A stretch of 64,000 nucleotides of DNA, from positions 58,680 through 122,679 of the forward strand of contig JAJPHF010000155.1 of the NCBI GenBank assembly GCA_021325365.1, written 5' to 3'. Made by a program: the position numbers and the translations under genes. Source of the stretch: Pseudomonadota bacterium. GTDB lineage: Bacteria; Chloroflexota; UBA6077; JAJPHF01. The notes beneath the pieces are model-generated. The model was not told the DNA's origin and ran no database searches. It saw only the letters and a program-made list of their open reading frames with translations. Numbering within the stretch: position 1 is the first letter of the stretch; every line of letters starts with the position of its first letter. Below, in pieces: positions 8,271-17,101 of this stretch.

Positions 8271-9341
8271 CTAGGCGGGCGCCCCCGCGCGCGCGCCGAT
8301 GCCGAAGAGCGCCTGCGCGTTGTGGTACAGGATCTTCTCCTTGGACTCGCGCGGCAGGCGCGGGTGCTCGCGCAGCCGTACCAGGTTCTTCGGGAACTCG
8401 TTGTCCCAGTGGGGAATGTCCGAGGCGTAGAGGAAGTGCTCGTCGCCGAGCAGCGCCACCGTCTCGGGCAGCATCGTCTCCTCGGCCTCCAGGCTCACGT
8501 ACACCGGCGACTGCTTGAACAGCGCGCTCGGCTTGATCTTGAGGTGCGGCGCCTCGAACTCCCCGCGCAGCTCCCAGTGCTCGTCCAGCCGGTCCAGGTA
8601 GTACGGCAGCCAGGTGGCGCCGATCTCCAAGAAGGCGATCTTGACGTTGGGGAAGCGCAGCGGGATGGCGTTCCACATGACGCTCGTGAAGTGCAGCAGC
8701 AGCCCCGCGGTGAACGTGTAGGCGTGCATCTCGCCGAAGGTGCGGAAGCGGTCGCCGCCCACCTCGGCCGACGACTGGCGGTTGCCGTGGATGCACAGCG
8801 GCACGCCGAGGCGGTTGGCCTCCGCCCACACCGGCTCGTAGATCTTATCGCCCAGCCCGAACGGCAGGCCCATCGACAGGATCTCGAAGCTGATCAGGCC
8901 CAGCTCCTCGACGCCGTAGCGCAGCTCCTCGGCCGCCGCCACTGGGTCCTGCATCGGCAGCACGCCCACGGCCTTCACGCGGGGGGAGATAGCGCTGTAG
9001 TCTTTGGCGAACATGGTGTTCGCCGCGCGGCAGAGTGCCTTGGCGAACTCGACCTCGCGAAGCTTCGTGATGTTGCCCGAGCCCGTGGGAAACAGCACGG
9101 CATAGTCCATCCCGTGCTCGTCCATCGTCTTGAGCCAGAAGGCCACCTCTTCGTCCGGGGCCATCTTGGCGATCGACATCTCGTTGCCCAGCGTGTTGAA
9201 CAGCAGGTTGTCCCACGGCTGGTCCGACGGCCAGAAGCTCGTCCCACGGCGGCTCCACGGCTCCGGCAGGTACTTGCGGATGTCGCTCTGACGCTCGACG
9301 ACGTGGCCATCGGCGTCGATCACGGGCAGATCGTGAGCCAT
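8271..9341 (-). CDS. amidohydrolase-superfamily metal-dependent hydrolase/decarboxylase (COG2159)
   Basis: From ATG 9341, preceded by AGGAGGAG, the protein has 356 residues. It belongs to the ACMSD-like amidohydrolase branch (COG2159), whose members hydrolyse or decarboxylate cyclic and aromatic acids. The metal-binding DADGH lies at 9-13, a central His occurs in PLCIHGNRQ, and a C-terminal acidic ligand in YASDIPHWD. The length is normal. Substrate is unknown; members include 2-amino-3-carboxymuconate semialdehyde decarboxylase and resorcylate-type decarboxylases. It is a single gene with its own terminator and repeat-rich upstream DNA. Confidence 0.85.
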   Translation of the reverse strand: MAHDLPVIDADGHVVERQSDIRKYLPEPWSRRGTSFWPSDQPWDNLLFNTLGNEMSIAKMAPDEEVAFWLKTMDEHGMDYAVLFPTGSGNITKLREVEFAKALCRAANTMFAKDYSAISPRVKAVGVLPMQDPVAAAEELRYGVEELGLISFEILSMGLPFGLGDKIYEPVWAEANRLGVPLCIHGNRQSSAEVGGDRFRTFGEMHAYTFTAGLLLHFTSVMWNAIPLRFPNVKIAFLEIGATWLPYYLDRLDEHWELRGEFEAPHLKIKPSALFKQSPVYVSLEAEETMLPETVALLGDEHFLYASDIPHWDNEFPKNLVRLREHPRLPRESKEKILYHNAQALFGIGARAGAPA

Positions 9342-9561
9342 CGGGCTCCTCCTCTCGGACAGCACGGCGTGCGGCACGTCAGCCCCGGCGGCCGCCACGG
9401 CCGCGCGCGGACGGCGCATTATACCCGCGGCATCCCGCGCGTGCAGGAGCACCCGCGCGCGGCGGTGCCGGCGGCCAGACACCGCGGGCCGCCAATGCGC
9501 TACAACCTCGCGGGGCCTACAGCGGTTTCCCTAGGCATCGAGCCTTGCAGAGCGCGACCGG

Positions 9562-9770
9562 ATAGGGCAGGGACAGGGCTCGCGCCCTGCCGCCCCGATG
9601 GGACTGCCAACCGGCGGGTCAAGCGGACCCGTCGTAGGGCAGGGGCTCGTCCCCTGCCGCCCGCTGGGTCTGCTAACCGGCGGGTCAAGCGAACCCATCG
9701 TAGGGCCGGGGCTCGTCCCCTGCCGCCCGGCCGACGCTGCCCGGCTCGCTTGTCCTGCTAACCGCTGTCA
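9562..9770 (+). repeat. three copies of a dispersed GGCAGGGG/CCCCTGCC repeat
   Basis: The 450 bp between the amidohydrolase and the next gene holds no convincing gene. It contains three units built on GGCAGGGG-CTCGT-CCCCTGCC (at about 9562-9596, 9632-9663 and 9700-9732), each followed by CGCCC and a phrase such as CTGCTAACCGGCGGGTCAAG. The same unit recurs at 21707-21880, 26915-26943 and, reversed, at 38979-39013. The arms pair to make an 8-bp stem. The phrase GCCGACGCTGCCCGGCTCGC follows the last copy here and also the one at 21846. Confidence 0.8.
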
Positions 9771-9794
9771 ATACTGGCTGGTGGAGGGAGCGAC

Positions 9795-10220
9795 ATGAGT
9801 TTGACGCTGGACCAGGCCGCGCGCATCGTCGACACGGCGCTGGCCAAGGGCCGCGAGCTGCGCCTGCAGCCGCTGTGCGTGGTAGTACTCGACGCGGGCG
9901 GCCACCTCAAGGCGCTGAAGCGCGAGGACGGCGCGGGCATCCTGCGCGCCGACGTGGCCATCGGCAAAGCCTGGGGCGCCCTGGGCATGAACGCGCCGAG
10001 CAGCCGCGCGCTCGGGCAGCGCCTGCAAGACCGCCCGTCGTTCCTGGCGGCGATCGGCATGCTGGCCGAGGGCAAGGTCGTGCCGGTGGCGGGCGGGTTG
10101 GCGATTTACCAGGGCGACGAGGTAATCGGCGCGGTGGGCATCTCGGGCGCCTCGTCCGACGAGGACGAGGCGTGCGCCCTCGCCGGCATCCAGGCGGCCG
10201 GCCTCGCCGCGCGTGTCTGA
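9795..10220 (+). CDS. GlcG/HbpS (DUF336) family haem-binding-like protein
   Basis: A 141-residue protein from ATG 9795 behind GGAGGGAG. It matches the GlcG/HbpS family: LTLDQAARIVDTAL at the start, the VVVLDAGGHLKAL strand, and the C-terminal GAVGISGASSDEDEACALAGI pattern. Members bind haem or act as small accessory proteins of glycolate, diol or redox systems, and they form octameric rings. No partner operon is present here, so its role is open. A palindromic hairpin follows its stop. Confidence 0.85.
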   Translation: MSLTLDQAARIVDTALAKGRELRLQPLCVVVLDAGGHLKALKREDGAGILRADVAIGKAWGALGMNAPSSRALGQRLQDRPSFLAAIGMLAEGKVVPVAGGLAIYQGDEVIGAVGISGASSDEDEACALAGIQAAGLAARV

Positions 10221-10264
10221 GGGCCGCCACACCGCCCGGCTGCTATAACCTAATACTCCGTGGA

Positions 10265-10312
10265 GCGCGCAGCGCGGTGGGCCGCGGGCCCGCGGCCCAC
10301 CGCGCTGCGCGC
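10265..10312. terminator. 48-bp perfect palindrome between the HbpS-like gene and lspA
   Basis: Bases 10265-10288 are the exact reverse complement of 10289-10312, giving 24-nt arms with no unpaired centre (some central bases must form the loop in RNA). It lies 45 bp after the HbpS-like stop and 15 bp before the predicted GTG start of lspA. It could terminate the first gene or, if lspA is transcribed from the AT-rich CTATAACCTAATACT just upstream, lie in the lspA leader and affect its translation. Confidence 0.6.
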
Positions 10313-10327
10313 CTGTTAGGCATAAGC

Positions 10328-10846
10328 GTGAAGGTTGTCGAACCCACCGAGCGCCGCCGGGTCGTGGGCTTCGTCGGCGTGGCCGCTCTCGCCACCGTGG
10401 CCGTCCTGGTAGCCGATGCGCTGTCGAAGCAAGCCGTCACGGCCGCCTTGGCCGACGGCAGCGTGCGCGAGATCGTCCCCGGCTGGCTCGTGCTGACCTA
10501 CGTGCGCAACACCGGCACGGCCTACGGCCTGCTGGCCGGGCAGGGCTGGCTCGTCCTGCCGCTGTCGCTCGCGGCGGCCGTGATCGTGCCGCTCGTCCTG
10601 TGGCGCGGCGGCTTCTGGCGGGGCCATCCGCTCCTTGGCGGGCTGAGCGCGGGGCTGATTCTCGGCGGGGCGTTCGGCAACCTCGTCGAGCGCATCCAGA
10701 CCGGCGCCGTCACCGACTTCATCAACGTGCCGCCCATCCCGCTCTTCCAGGTGTTCAACCTGGCCGACGCCTCCATCTGCGTCGGCGCCGTCCTCCTCCT
10801 GCTCCTCAGCAGCACCGACCGCGGCGAGCCACGCGCCGAGAGCTGA
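10328..10846 (+). CDS. lspA: lipoprotein signal peptidase (signal peptidase II)
   Basis: A 172-residue integral membrane aspartyl protease that cleaves prolipoprotein signal peptides. GTG 10328 is chosen because upstream codons run into the palindrome. Four membrane segments are visible. Family blocks are ADALSKQ (30-35), NTGTAYGLL (61-69), GGAFGNLVERIQTGAVTDFINV (113-134) and FNLADASI (143-150). The two catalytic aspartates would be Asp130 and Asp147. The length is typical. The lipobox in the cytochrome c at 2537-2956 is a potential substrate. No pseudouridine synthase follows, so the common lspA-rluD linkage is absent. Confidence 0.92.
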   Translation: MKVVEPTERRRVVGFVGVAALATVAVLVADALSKQAVTAALADGSVREIVPGWLVLTYVRNTGTAYGLLAGQGWLVLPLSLAAAVIVPLVLWRGGFWRGHPLLGGLSAGLILGGAFGNLVERIQTGAVTDFINVPPIPLFQVFNLADASICVGAVLLLLLSSTDRGEPRAES

Positions 10847-11060
10847 CCCCGGCGACCGGAGACGCCGCCCCACGCCTGCATCGAGGCGCCGCGCCCTGCC
10901 GAAGTTGCGCCCCGTGTAGCCGTGCCGTATCCTCGGGCCACGCGCTAGCGACGGTGGTTGTGCTCCGGCCTGCTCCGGTGGCGGCGGCCGGGCCCGGCCG
11001 GCAAGCGGTGCGATCTCGACAGGCTCGTGGACGCGAGCCGCGGAGGAGAAGGGGGCCGCG

Positions 11061-11945
11061 ATGGAACAGCGGGTGACGTTCGAGTCGGATGGGCTGAAGC
11101 TGGCGGGTATCGTGCATACGCCGGCCGACCTGCGCCCGGGCGAGCGCCGCCCGGCGTTCCTGGTGCTCCACGGCTTCGGCGGCAACAAGGACGGCAATGG
11201 CTCGGAGTGGCCGGCCCGGCAGCTCGCCGACTGGGGCTACGTCGCCCTGCGCTTCGACTTCCGCGGCTGCGGCGAGAGCGAGGGCGAGCGCGCGCGCATC
11301 ATCTGCCTGGAGCAGGTCGAGGACACGAAGAACGCGATCAGCTACATGCAGGGCCGGCCCGACGTGGACCCCGACCGCGTGGCGCTCATCGGCAGCAGCT
11401 TCGGCGCGGCGGTCGCTGTCTACACCGGCGGCGTCGATCCGCGCGTCGCCGCGGTCATCTCACAGGGCGGCTGGGGCAACGGCGAGCGCAAGTTCCGCGG
11501 CCAGCACCCGACGCCCGAGGCGTGGGCGCGCTTCACGAACATGCTCGCGGAGGGCAAGCGCCACCGCGAGCGCACCGGCGAGTCGCTGATGGTGCCGCGC
11601 TACGACATCGTGCCCATCCCCGAGCACCTGCGCCACAACCTGAACAGCCAGTCGATCATGTACTTCCCCGCCGAGACGGCGCAGAGCATGTACGACTTCC
11701 GCGCCGAGGACGTCGTGGGCCAGATCGCGCCGCGGCCGCTGATGCTGCTGCACAGCGCGAACGACTCGGTGACACCCACCGAGCAGTCGATCGAGATGTT
11801 CAAGCGCGCGAAGCCGCCGACCGAGCTACACCTGATGACCGACGTGGACCACTTCATGTTCGGCCAGGAGAACCCGCGCGTCATCCACCTGATCGCCGAC
11901 TGGCTGGAGCGCTACCTGCCGGTCCGCGAAGCCGCGAAAGCCTAG
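11061..11945 (+). CDS. alpha/beta hydrolase
   Basis: A 294-residue cytoplasmic serine hydrolase from ATG 11061, behind GGAGGAGAAGGGGG. Oxyanion-hole region HGFGG is at 37-41, nucleophile Ser113 in GSSFG (111-115), acid Asp235 in SANDSVTP and His264 in DVDHFMF, giving a complete catalytic triad. An ~80-residue helical cap-like segment (about 140-220) lies between strands. It resembles the dienelactone hydrolase/acylaminoacyl-peptidase-like esterases. Substrate unknown. It is a single gene; the ~210 bp before it show no gene. Confidence 0.9.
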   Translation: MEQRVTFESDGLKLAGIVHTPADLRPGERRPAFLVLHGFGGNKDGNGSEWPARQLADWGYVALRFDFRGCGESEGERARIICLEQVEDTKNAISYMQGRPDVDPDRVALIGSSFGAAVAVYTGGVDPRVAAVISQGGWGNGERKFRGQHPTPEAWARFTNMLAEGKRHRERTGESLMVPRYDIVPIPEHLRHNLNSQSIMYFPAETAQSMYDFRAEDVVGQIAPRPLMLLHSANDSVTPTEQSIEMFKRAKPPTELHLMTDVDHFMFGQENPRVIHLIADWLERYLPVREAAKA

Positions 11946-12049
11946 CTGGCGCCCGCCTCCAACGGCGGGGCGTGGATTGGCCGGTGGAGCCGGCCCCGGC
12001 GCCCCCCCTTCCTTCGAAGGGTGCGACGCGGAATACTGCGAGCGTCGCT

Positions 12050-12133
12050 GGGCGGGGGGTTAGGTCCACCCGGTCCCCCCGCGTCCTTCCCCCTTTCCCC
12101 TATGCGGGAGTGGGGGGCAGGGGGGTGAGGGGT
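12050..12133. repeat. C-run/G-run repeat between convergent genes
   Basis: Bases ~12077-12133 form a C-rich stretch (CCTTCCCCCTTTCCCC) followed after a short loop by G-runs that can pair with it. It sits between two convergent stops and probably serves as a terminator. It resembles the array at 24241-24452. Confidence 0.5.
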
Positions 12134-12135
12134 TG

Positions 12136-12942
12136 TTAGAGCAGCCGGGGCAGCGGCAGCCCCGCCAGGCCGCGCTGGATCAGCTCGACGCCCGTGAGCA
12201 GCAGGATGCCGAGCACCAGGCGGTTGAACACCTTCTGGTCGATGCGGCCCTGGAGCCAGAAGCCGGCGCGGATGCCGGCCGCCGCCGGCACGCAGAGCGC
12301 CAGGCTTAATCCCACCGTCGCGGGCGTCACCTGTCCGAGGCCGATCAGCGTGAACAGCCGCAGCACCCCCATCGTGGCGAACATCGCCGATACGGTGAAG
12401 GCGAAGGTCGCCTTCGGCAGCTTCAGCGCCAGCAGGTACATCGCCAGGATGGGGCCGGAGACGCCCACCGAGCTGTTCGCCGCCCCGGCCAGCACGCCGA
12501 TGGCCGGCGACGCCCCGCGCTCCCAGCTCGGCGGCAGCGGCAGCGCGCCGCGGCGGAGCGCCGCCAGCGTCGAGATAATGGTGATGATCCCTAAGCCGAG
12601 CGCGATGGCGGGCGCCGGCAGGGCCACCAGCAGGTACGAGCCGACCAGCACGCCGAGCGGCATGGCCAGGAACATCGGCGCCAGCCGGCGCACGACCCCG
12701 ATCTCCGCGCGGTAGCGCACGACGGGGATGAACATCACGACCGGGGTGATGCCGGACAGGAGGATCACCGCCGCCCGCGCGTCCAGCAGGAGGGCCAGCG
12801 CCACGCTCGTGAGATTGGCAAAGCCGATCCCCGTCGTCCCGTTCAGGCAGCCAGCCACGAACACCGCGAGGATCAGCAGCGCGAGCAGGTAGTGATCGAC
12901 GCCGAGCAGGCGGGTAGCGTCCACGCCGCAATGATGGCACAC
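12136..12942 (-). CDS. TSUP (TauE/SafE) family membrane transporter
   Basis: A 268-residue polytopic membrane protein with about eight hydrophobic spans and the two-fold pseudo-repeat of the TauE/SafE family. Each half opens with a Gly-rich segment: GCLNGTTGIGFANLTSVAL near 31-49 and GVLAGAANSSVGVSGPILAMYLL near 148-170. The family exports or imports sulfite, sulfoacetate, taurine or other small organic anions; the substrate cannot be read here. GTG 12942 is used; a GTG at 12924 (VDATRLL) is an alternative. A single gene; no sulfur-metabolism operon adjoins it. Confidence 0.88.
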   Translation of the reverse strand: MCHHCGVDATRLLGVDHYLLALLILAVFVAGCLNGTTGIGFANLTSVALALLLDARAAVILLSGITPVVMFIPVVRYRAEIGVVRRLAPMFLAMPLGVLVGSYLLVALPAPAIALGLGIITIISTLAALRRGALPLPPSWERGASPAIGVLAGAANSSVGVSGPILAMYLLALKLPKATFAFTVSAMFATMGVLRLFTLIGLGQVTPATVGLSLALCVPAAAGIRAGFWLQGRIDQKVFNRLVLGILLLTGVELIQRGLAGLPLPRLL

Positions 12943-13106
12943 CGCCCCGCGCCGCGCAACGCCGCGCCTGCCGAGAGGGTCCGCCCGCGCCGCGCCCCAC
13001 GGCGGCCGGCGTCACGACCGACCGCCGCGGCGCCTGCTGCTCGGTCAACGGTTATTAAGCAGGTGTTGGCTGTTGCCAGCACCCGCTTGATGACCCGTGG
13101 CCGGCG

Positions 13107-13739
13107 CTACACCTTGCCGCGATTCGGATTGGTCGCGCGGATCGTCTTCGCGGTGATCTTGCCGCTCGGATCAACCTCGTAGACGTACACCTCGCCGGTG
13201 CCGATCTCCAGCTTCGGGATCTCGTCGTCGGGGATGTTCTCCAGGTGCTTGACCAGCGCTCGCAGGCTGTTGCCGTGCGCCGCCACGATCACGTTCTTGC
13301 CGGCCTTCAGCTCGGGCAGGATGTGCTGGTCGTAGTACGGGGCGACGCGGGCGTACACGTCCTTGAGCGTCTCGCCGCCGGGCACGGGGTAGTCCCAGCT
13401 GCGGCGCCACTTGAGAAACTGGTCTTCCCCGTACTCCTTCTCCACCTCCCACTTGTTCTTCGCCGTCAGGTCGCCGTAATCGCGTTCGTTCAGCGCCGCG
13501 TCCTCGACGACCGGCAGGTCCTGAATGCCAAGCGCGGTCGTGATGTCGTCGAGCGTCTGCCGCGCCCGCTTGAGCTTCGACGTGTACGCCACGTCGAACT
13601 TGATGCCCCGGAGCGCCTCGGCGGCGCGGCGGGCCTCGGCATGGCCGGCCTCGGTGAGCGAGACGTCCCGCCAACCCGTCCAGAGCCCCAGCGTGTTCCA
13701 TTCCGACTCGCCGTGTCGCACCAGCACCAGGTAAGCCAT
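13107..13739 (-). CDS. gpmA: 2,3-bisphosphoglycerate-dependent phosphoglycerate mutase
   Basis: A 210-residue glycolytic enzyme that interconverts 3- and 2-phosphoglycerate. ATG 13739 follows GGAGTGAG. The RHGE motif at 8-11 contains phospho-acceptor His9; Glu85 (LNERDYG) and His155 (AAHGNSLRAL) complete the active site. The LTAKNKWEVEKEYGEDQ segment and the C-terminal GTGEVYVYE are characteristic of true GpmA rather than broad-specificity histidine phosphatases. The length is slightly shorter than the E. coli enzyme, as in many bacteria. Stands alone between the TSUP gene and a repeat-free spacer. Confidence 0.95.
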   Translation of the reverse strand: MAYLVLVRHGESEWNTLGLWTGWRDVSLTEAGHAEARRAAEALRGIKFDVAYTSKLKRARQTLDDITTALGIQDLPVVEDAALNERDYGDLTAKNKWEVEKEYGEDQFLKWRRSWDYPVPGGETLKDVYARVAPYYDQHILPELKAGKNVIVAAHGNSLRALVKHLENIPDDEIPKLEIGTGEVYVYEVDPSGKITAKTIRATNPNRGKV

Positions 13740-14140
13740 TTCTCACTCCGCGGCGCTTGCCGTCGGCGCCGACGCGCCTGCTGCGCGCGTTATCCTAAGA
13801 GAGGATGGGCAACCGGCCGAACGGAACGCGGGATCGCGCGATTCGGCCGCCGGGGGCCAGGGTGTCCGGCCCGCGCCGTCACGCCAGCATCCTTGCGCTA
13901 CTATCGCCCGCGCGGCCCGCCCGCTTCAAGTCGCCGGGCCGCGCGGCGGCTCGTGCCGCCCCGTGCGAGTCCGTAGCAGGGGGCAGCCAGCGGCGCTTCG
14001 CCGCCCGACGGCAGCGGGCGGGGCAAAATGCGGGCGGCCGAGCCTCGGCTCGCCCTATGCTGGCTGTCGGAGCGGGTGGACCTGCCCGGGGAGCCCGACG
14101 CTCCGTGGGCGGACGGGCGTCTCGCAGGAGGGGGTGCAGT
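13740..14140. other. 400-bp spacer, no gene seen
   Basis: GC-rich spacer between divergent genes. Frames that cross it are Arg/Ala/Pro-rich and have no family resemblance. It must carry the promoters for gpmA and the TPR gene. AGGAGGGGG at 14126-14134 is the ribosome binding site of the TPR gene. Nothing else is evident. Confidence 0.6.
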
Positions 14141-15385
14141 ATGATGCGGGTGCAGCTTGGATGCCGCCCTGGCCTGGCGATCGTGCTGGCCGGGGCGCTG
14201 CTGACCGCGGCCACCGGCGCCCGCGCGGCCCCCGTCGCGCAGGGCGACACCGCGCTCGATCCGGGCGAGCTGTTCGCCCGCGCCATCGCCGAGGCCGACC
14301 ACGACGACCTCGCCGACGCGATCGCGGACCTGGACCAGGCCATCCGCCTCAACCCGGATTACCTCGAGGCCCACGTCGCGCGGGGCCAGCTACGGCTGCT
14401 GAACGGCGATGCCGCCGAGGCGGCCGACGATTTCGCCGCGGCCACGCGCATCGCGCCGAACGATCCGGTCGGCTACAACGAGCTAGGGGGGGCCCGCCTG
14501 GCGCTCGGCGACAACGCGGAGGCGCTGGAGGCCTACGACCAGGCCGTCCGCCTGGCACCCGACAACGCCCGCATCTACTACAACCGGGCTCGGGTCCGCA
14601 CGCTGCTAGGCGACAGCCAGGGCGCGCTCGACGACTATTCGCGAGCCATCGAATTGAACCCGGGCTTTGCCGCCGCCTATTTGGATCGCGGCGTCCATCG
14701 CTCCCGCCTGGGGGACCTGGCCGGCGCTATCGACGACTACTCGCGAGCGCTGGACCTGAACCCCAACTACGCGCTCGCGTACCTCGACCGCGCCCGCGCC
14801 CGCAGCCGGCTCGGCGACCTGGCCGGCGCGGTCGACGATTACACGCAGGCGCTCCAGAGCCGGCCCACCGCCGAGGCCTACTACGAGCGCGGGCTCACCC
14901 GCGCGCGGCTGGACGACTACGAGGGCGCGGTCGTGGACTACACGCTCGCGCTCGACCTCGACCCCAGCGCGAGCGCCATCTATACCAGCCGGGGCGTCGC
15001 CCGCGCCCGCCTCGGCGACGACGCGAACGCCATCGACGATTACACGCAGGCCATCCGCCTGAACCCGGCAGATCCCACCGCCTATTACAACCGCGGCCTG
15101 GCCCACGGCCGACAGGGCGACTACGCGGCGGCGGTCGCGGACTACACGCGCGCCCTGCGGCGGAATCCCGACCACGCGAGCGCGACCTACAGTCGCGGCC
15201 GCGCCCGCGCCCACCTCGGCGACACGCCAGCCGCCCTGGACGACCTGCGCCGCGCCGCCGCGCTCTACGAGCAGCAGGGCGACGAGGCCGGCGCGCGGCG
15301 CGCCGAGAACGCGATCGCTACCCTCGAGAAAGGCACCGCGGCGGATGCGCCGGCCGCGCTGCCAGCGGCGCCAGAGGACCGCTGA
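14141..15385 (+). CDS. exported TPR-repeat protein
   Basis: A 414-residue protein from the double ATG at 14141/14144, which follows AGGAGGGGG. A signal peptide (1-~29, LAIVLAGALLTAATGARA) directs export. The remainder is a continuous stack of about ten to eleven 34-residue tetratricopeptide repeats, each with the form AY.DRG..R..LGD..GAIDDY..AL.LNP. A short Ala-rich tail ends it. TPR stacks are protein-binding scaffolds; no enzymatic domain is visible. The repeats are unusually regular, suggesting recent internal duplication. Confidence 0.9.
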   Translation: MMRVQLGCRPGLAIVLAGALLTAATGARAAPVAQGDTALDPGELFARAIAEADHDDLADAIADLDQAIRLNPDYLEAHVARGQLRLLNGDAAEAADDFAAATRIAPNDPVGYNELGGARLALGDNAEALEAYDQAVRLAPDNARIYYNRARVRTLLGDSQGALDDYSRAIELNPGFAAAYLDRGVHRSRLGDLAGAIDDYSRALDLNPNYALAYLDRARARSRLGDLAGAVDDYTQALQSRPTAEAYYERGLTRARLDDYEGAVVDYTLALDLDPSASAIYTSRGVARARLGDDANAIDDYTQAIRLNPADPTAYYNRGLAHGRQGDYAAAVADYTRALRRNPDHASATYSRGRARAHLGDTPAALDDLRRAAALYEQQGDEAGARRAENAIATLEKGTAADAPAALPAAPEDR

Positions 15386-15406
15386 TCGCGCCGGGCCGCG
15401 GCGCCG

Positions 15407-15847
15407 CTACGGCAGGCGCGGGGGCAGCCAGCGCCAGCAGTCGCCCACGCGGACCAGCGGGATCATCTCCACGTCCGACACCGTGCCCAAGGGCGCCCCG
15501 CGCGCGACCCGCACCGGCACCTCCGACACGGCAGTGAAGCCAGTGCCGGTCACGCCCCAGGTCCAGGCGGGATGCACGTCCGCGGGGAAGACCTCGACGT
15601 CGAGGATCGGCGCGGCGATCGCCTGCGCCTGCCGCGCCGCGGCGAACACCTGGCGGGGCACGCGCAGCTGCGCCTCGGGGTGCAGCACGTCGTAGGCCAG
15701 GTCCCACTGGCCGCCCGCGAGATACTCGCCCACCAGCTCGCTGGCCGTGTCCTCAGGCGTATCGGGGCAGCCCTCGTCCTGCGCCGCGACGGCCGCCGGC
15801 CGTCCCATCAGGCCGACCAGCGCCAGCGCGACCAACATCCGCCACAT
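15407..15847 (-). CDS. secreted hypothetical protein
   Basis: A 146-residue protein from ATG 15847, behind GGAGGGTGAC. Residues 1-~22 (MLVALALVGLMGRPAAVAAQ region) are a signal peptide. The mature part has a pattern like NTF2/DUF4878-type small domains: an opening helix (TASELVGEYLAGGQWDLAYDVLHPEAQ), then beta-strands ending in VEMIPLVRVGDCWRWLPP. Two cysteines (in DEGCPD and GDCWRW) could form a disulfide. Convergent with the TPR gene, with only 21 bp between stops. Function unknown. Confidence 0.65.
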   Translation of the reverse strand: MWRMLVALALVGLMGRPAAVAAQDEGCPDTPEDTASELVGEYLAGGQWDLAYDVLHPEAQLRVPRQVFAAARQAQAIAAPILDVEVFPADVHPAWTWGVTGTGFTAVSEVPVRVARGAPLGTVSDVEMIPLVRVGDCWRWLPPRLP

Positions 15848-15939
15848 GTCACCCTCCCTCCAGCGCGGAGCCTCTGTGCCCCGCAAGGCATAGACGCGCG
15901 TTGCAAGACACGGGCCAGAACCTGCCCCTCAACTCCCTC

Positions 15940-16022
15940 CCCCCCGCTCCCCTGCCCCATCGGGGGGCGAGGGCTTTCGGCTCCGCCCCCGCCGTCCCCC
16001 CGTTCCCCTACGGGGGAGAGGG
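15940..16022. repeat. C-run/G-run repeat after the LLM oxidoreductase gene
   Basis: C-rich runs (about 15950-15960 and 15997-16005) alternate with G-runs (15961-15970 and 16011-16020) that can pair locally. It lies just past the stop of the minus-strand gene at 16024, so a terminator role is plausible. Confidence 0.45.
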
Positions 16023-16023
16023 G

Positions 16024-16929
16024 TCACAGCCGCGTCAGCACCTCGTTCAGCAGCCGGTCGAGGTGGGCCGGATCGCTGCTGACGGGACCGACGATCAGCA
16101 CCTCGGCGCCCGCCGCCTGGTACTCCTGGGCGCGCTCGCGGCACAGCGCCGGCGGCCCGACGAGCGAGGCGGCCGGGACGCCCTGGCGCGCCGGCGGGTA
16201 GTAGTGCCGCATGTAGGCGGCTGCCCGCGCGTCGGCCCGCGCCTGGTCGTCGTCCACCGAGGCCCACACGAGGCAGGCAATCGTCAGGGCCCCGGGATCG
16301 CGCCCGGCGGCTGCCGCGGCCTGGCGCACCGTGTCGGCGGCCGCGCGCAGCCCCGCCGGCCCGCCGGACGAGCTGCCGATGTAGCCGTCCGCCAGCCGGC
16401 CGGCGCGGCGCAGCGCCGCCTCGGCGCTGCCGCCCACCCACAGCGGCGGCCCGCCCGGCTGCGCCGGCCGCGGACCGATCGGCCCCGCGGCCAGCTGGTA
16501 GGCGCGGCCCTCGTGCGCCAGCGGCGCGCCGCTCCACACCTGCCGCAACACGCGCATCGCCTCCGCGAGCCGCGCGCCGCGCGCCGCGTAGGGCACGCCC
16601 GCCGCCACGAAGTCGTCCGGGCGGCTCCCCACGCCCAGCCCGAGGATCACGCGCCCGCCCGACAACACGTCGAGCGTGGCCACCTGCTTCGCCAGCAGCG
16701 CCGGCGGCCGGAGCGTCCCCAGCAGCACGCTGGTGCCGAGCCGCACGCGCGTGGTGCTGGCGGCGACCGCGGCGAGCGCCACGAGCGGCTCGACGTTGTC
16801 GAACACCAGCCGGTCGATGATCCAGACCGAGCCAAGCCCGGCGGCCTCGGCGGCCCGCGCGAAGGTAACGGCGGTGTCGGCCCGCGCGTCGGGCGCGGCC
16901 GTCGGCAGCATCAGGCCAATCTGGGGCAT
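16024..16929 (-). CDS. luciferase-like (LLM class) flavin-dependent oxidoreductase
   Basis: A 301-residue TIM-barrel protein of the bacterial luciferase-like/F420-dependent family. ATG 16929 follows GAGGAGGTCACG. It opens with IGLMLPT, has AEAAGLGSVWIIDR, TSVLLGTLRPPALLAKQVATLD, the Gly-rich GGRVILGLGVGSRPDDF and, in the second half, PLWVGGSAEAALRRAGRLADGYI. The pattern GLGVG..PDDF is typical of members using FMN or coenzyme F420; which cofactor is used cannot be decided. It probably oxidises a small organic substrate. Single gene. Confidence 0.9.
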   Translation of the reverse strand: MPQIGLMLPTAAPDARADTAVTFARAAEAAGLGSVWIIDRLVFDNVEPLVALAAVAASTTRVRLGTSVLLGTLRPPALLAKQVATLDVLSGGRVILGLGVGSRPDDFVAAGVPYAARGARLAEAMRVLRQVWSGAPLAHEGRAYQLAAGPIGPRPAQPGGPPLWVGGSAEAALRRAGRLADGYIGSSSGGPAGLRAAADTVRQAAAAAGRDPGALTIACLVWASVDDDQARADARAAAYMRHYYPPARQGVPAASLVGPPALCRERAQEYQAAGAEVLIVGPVSSDPAHLDRLLNEVLTRL

Positions 16930-17101
16930 CGTGACCTCCTCGGGGGCGGCGCACCGCCGCCTTCGCCGGGGCAGCGTCGGCGAAACCGCGCCGGCCGCTG
17001 CCAGTCTACCGCATCGGCGCGCGCCACGCAGGCCCCAGGAATCGGGCGCCGCCCGACAGGGCGACGCGCCCGCGGCGGCCGGCGGTGGAGCGCCGCAAAC
17101 C

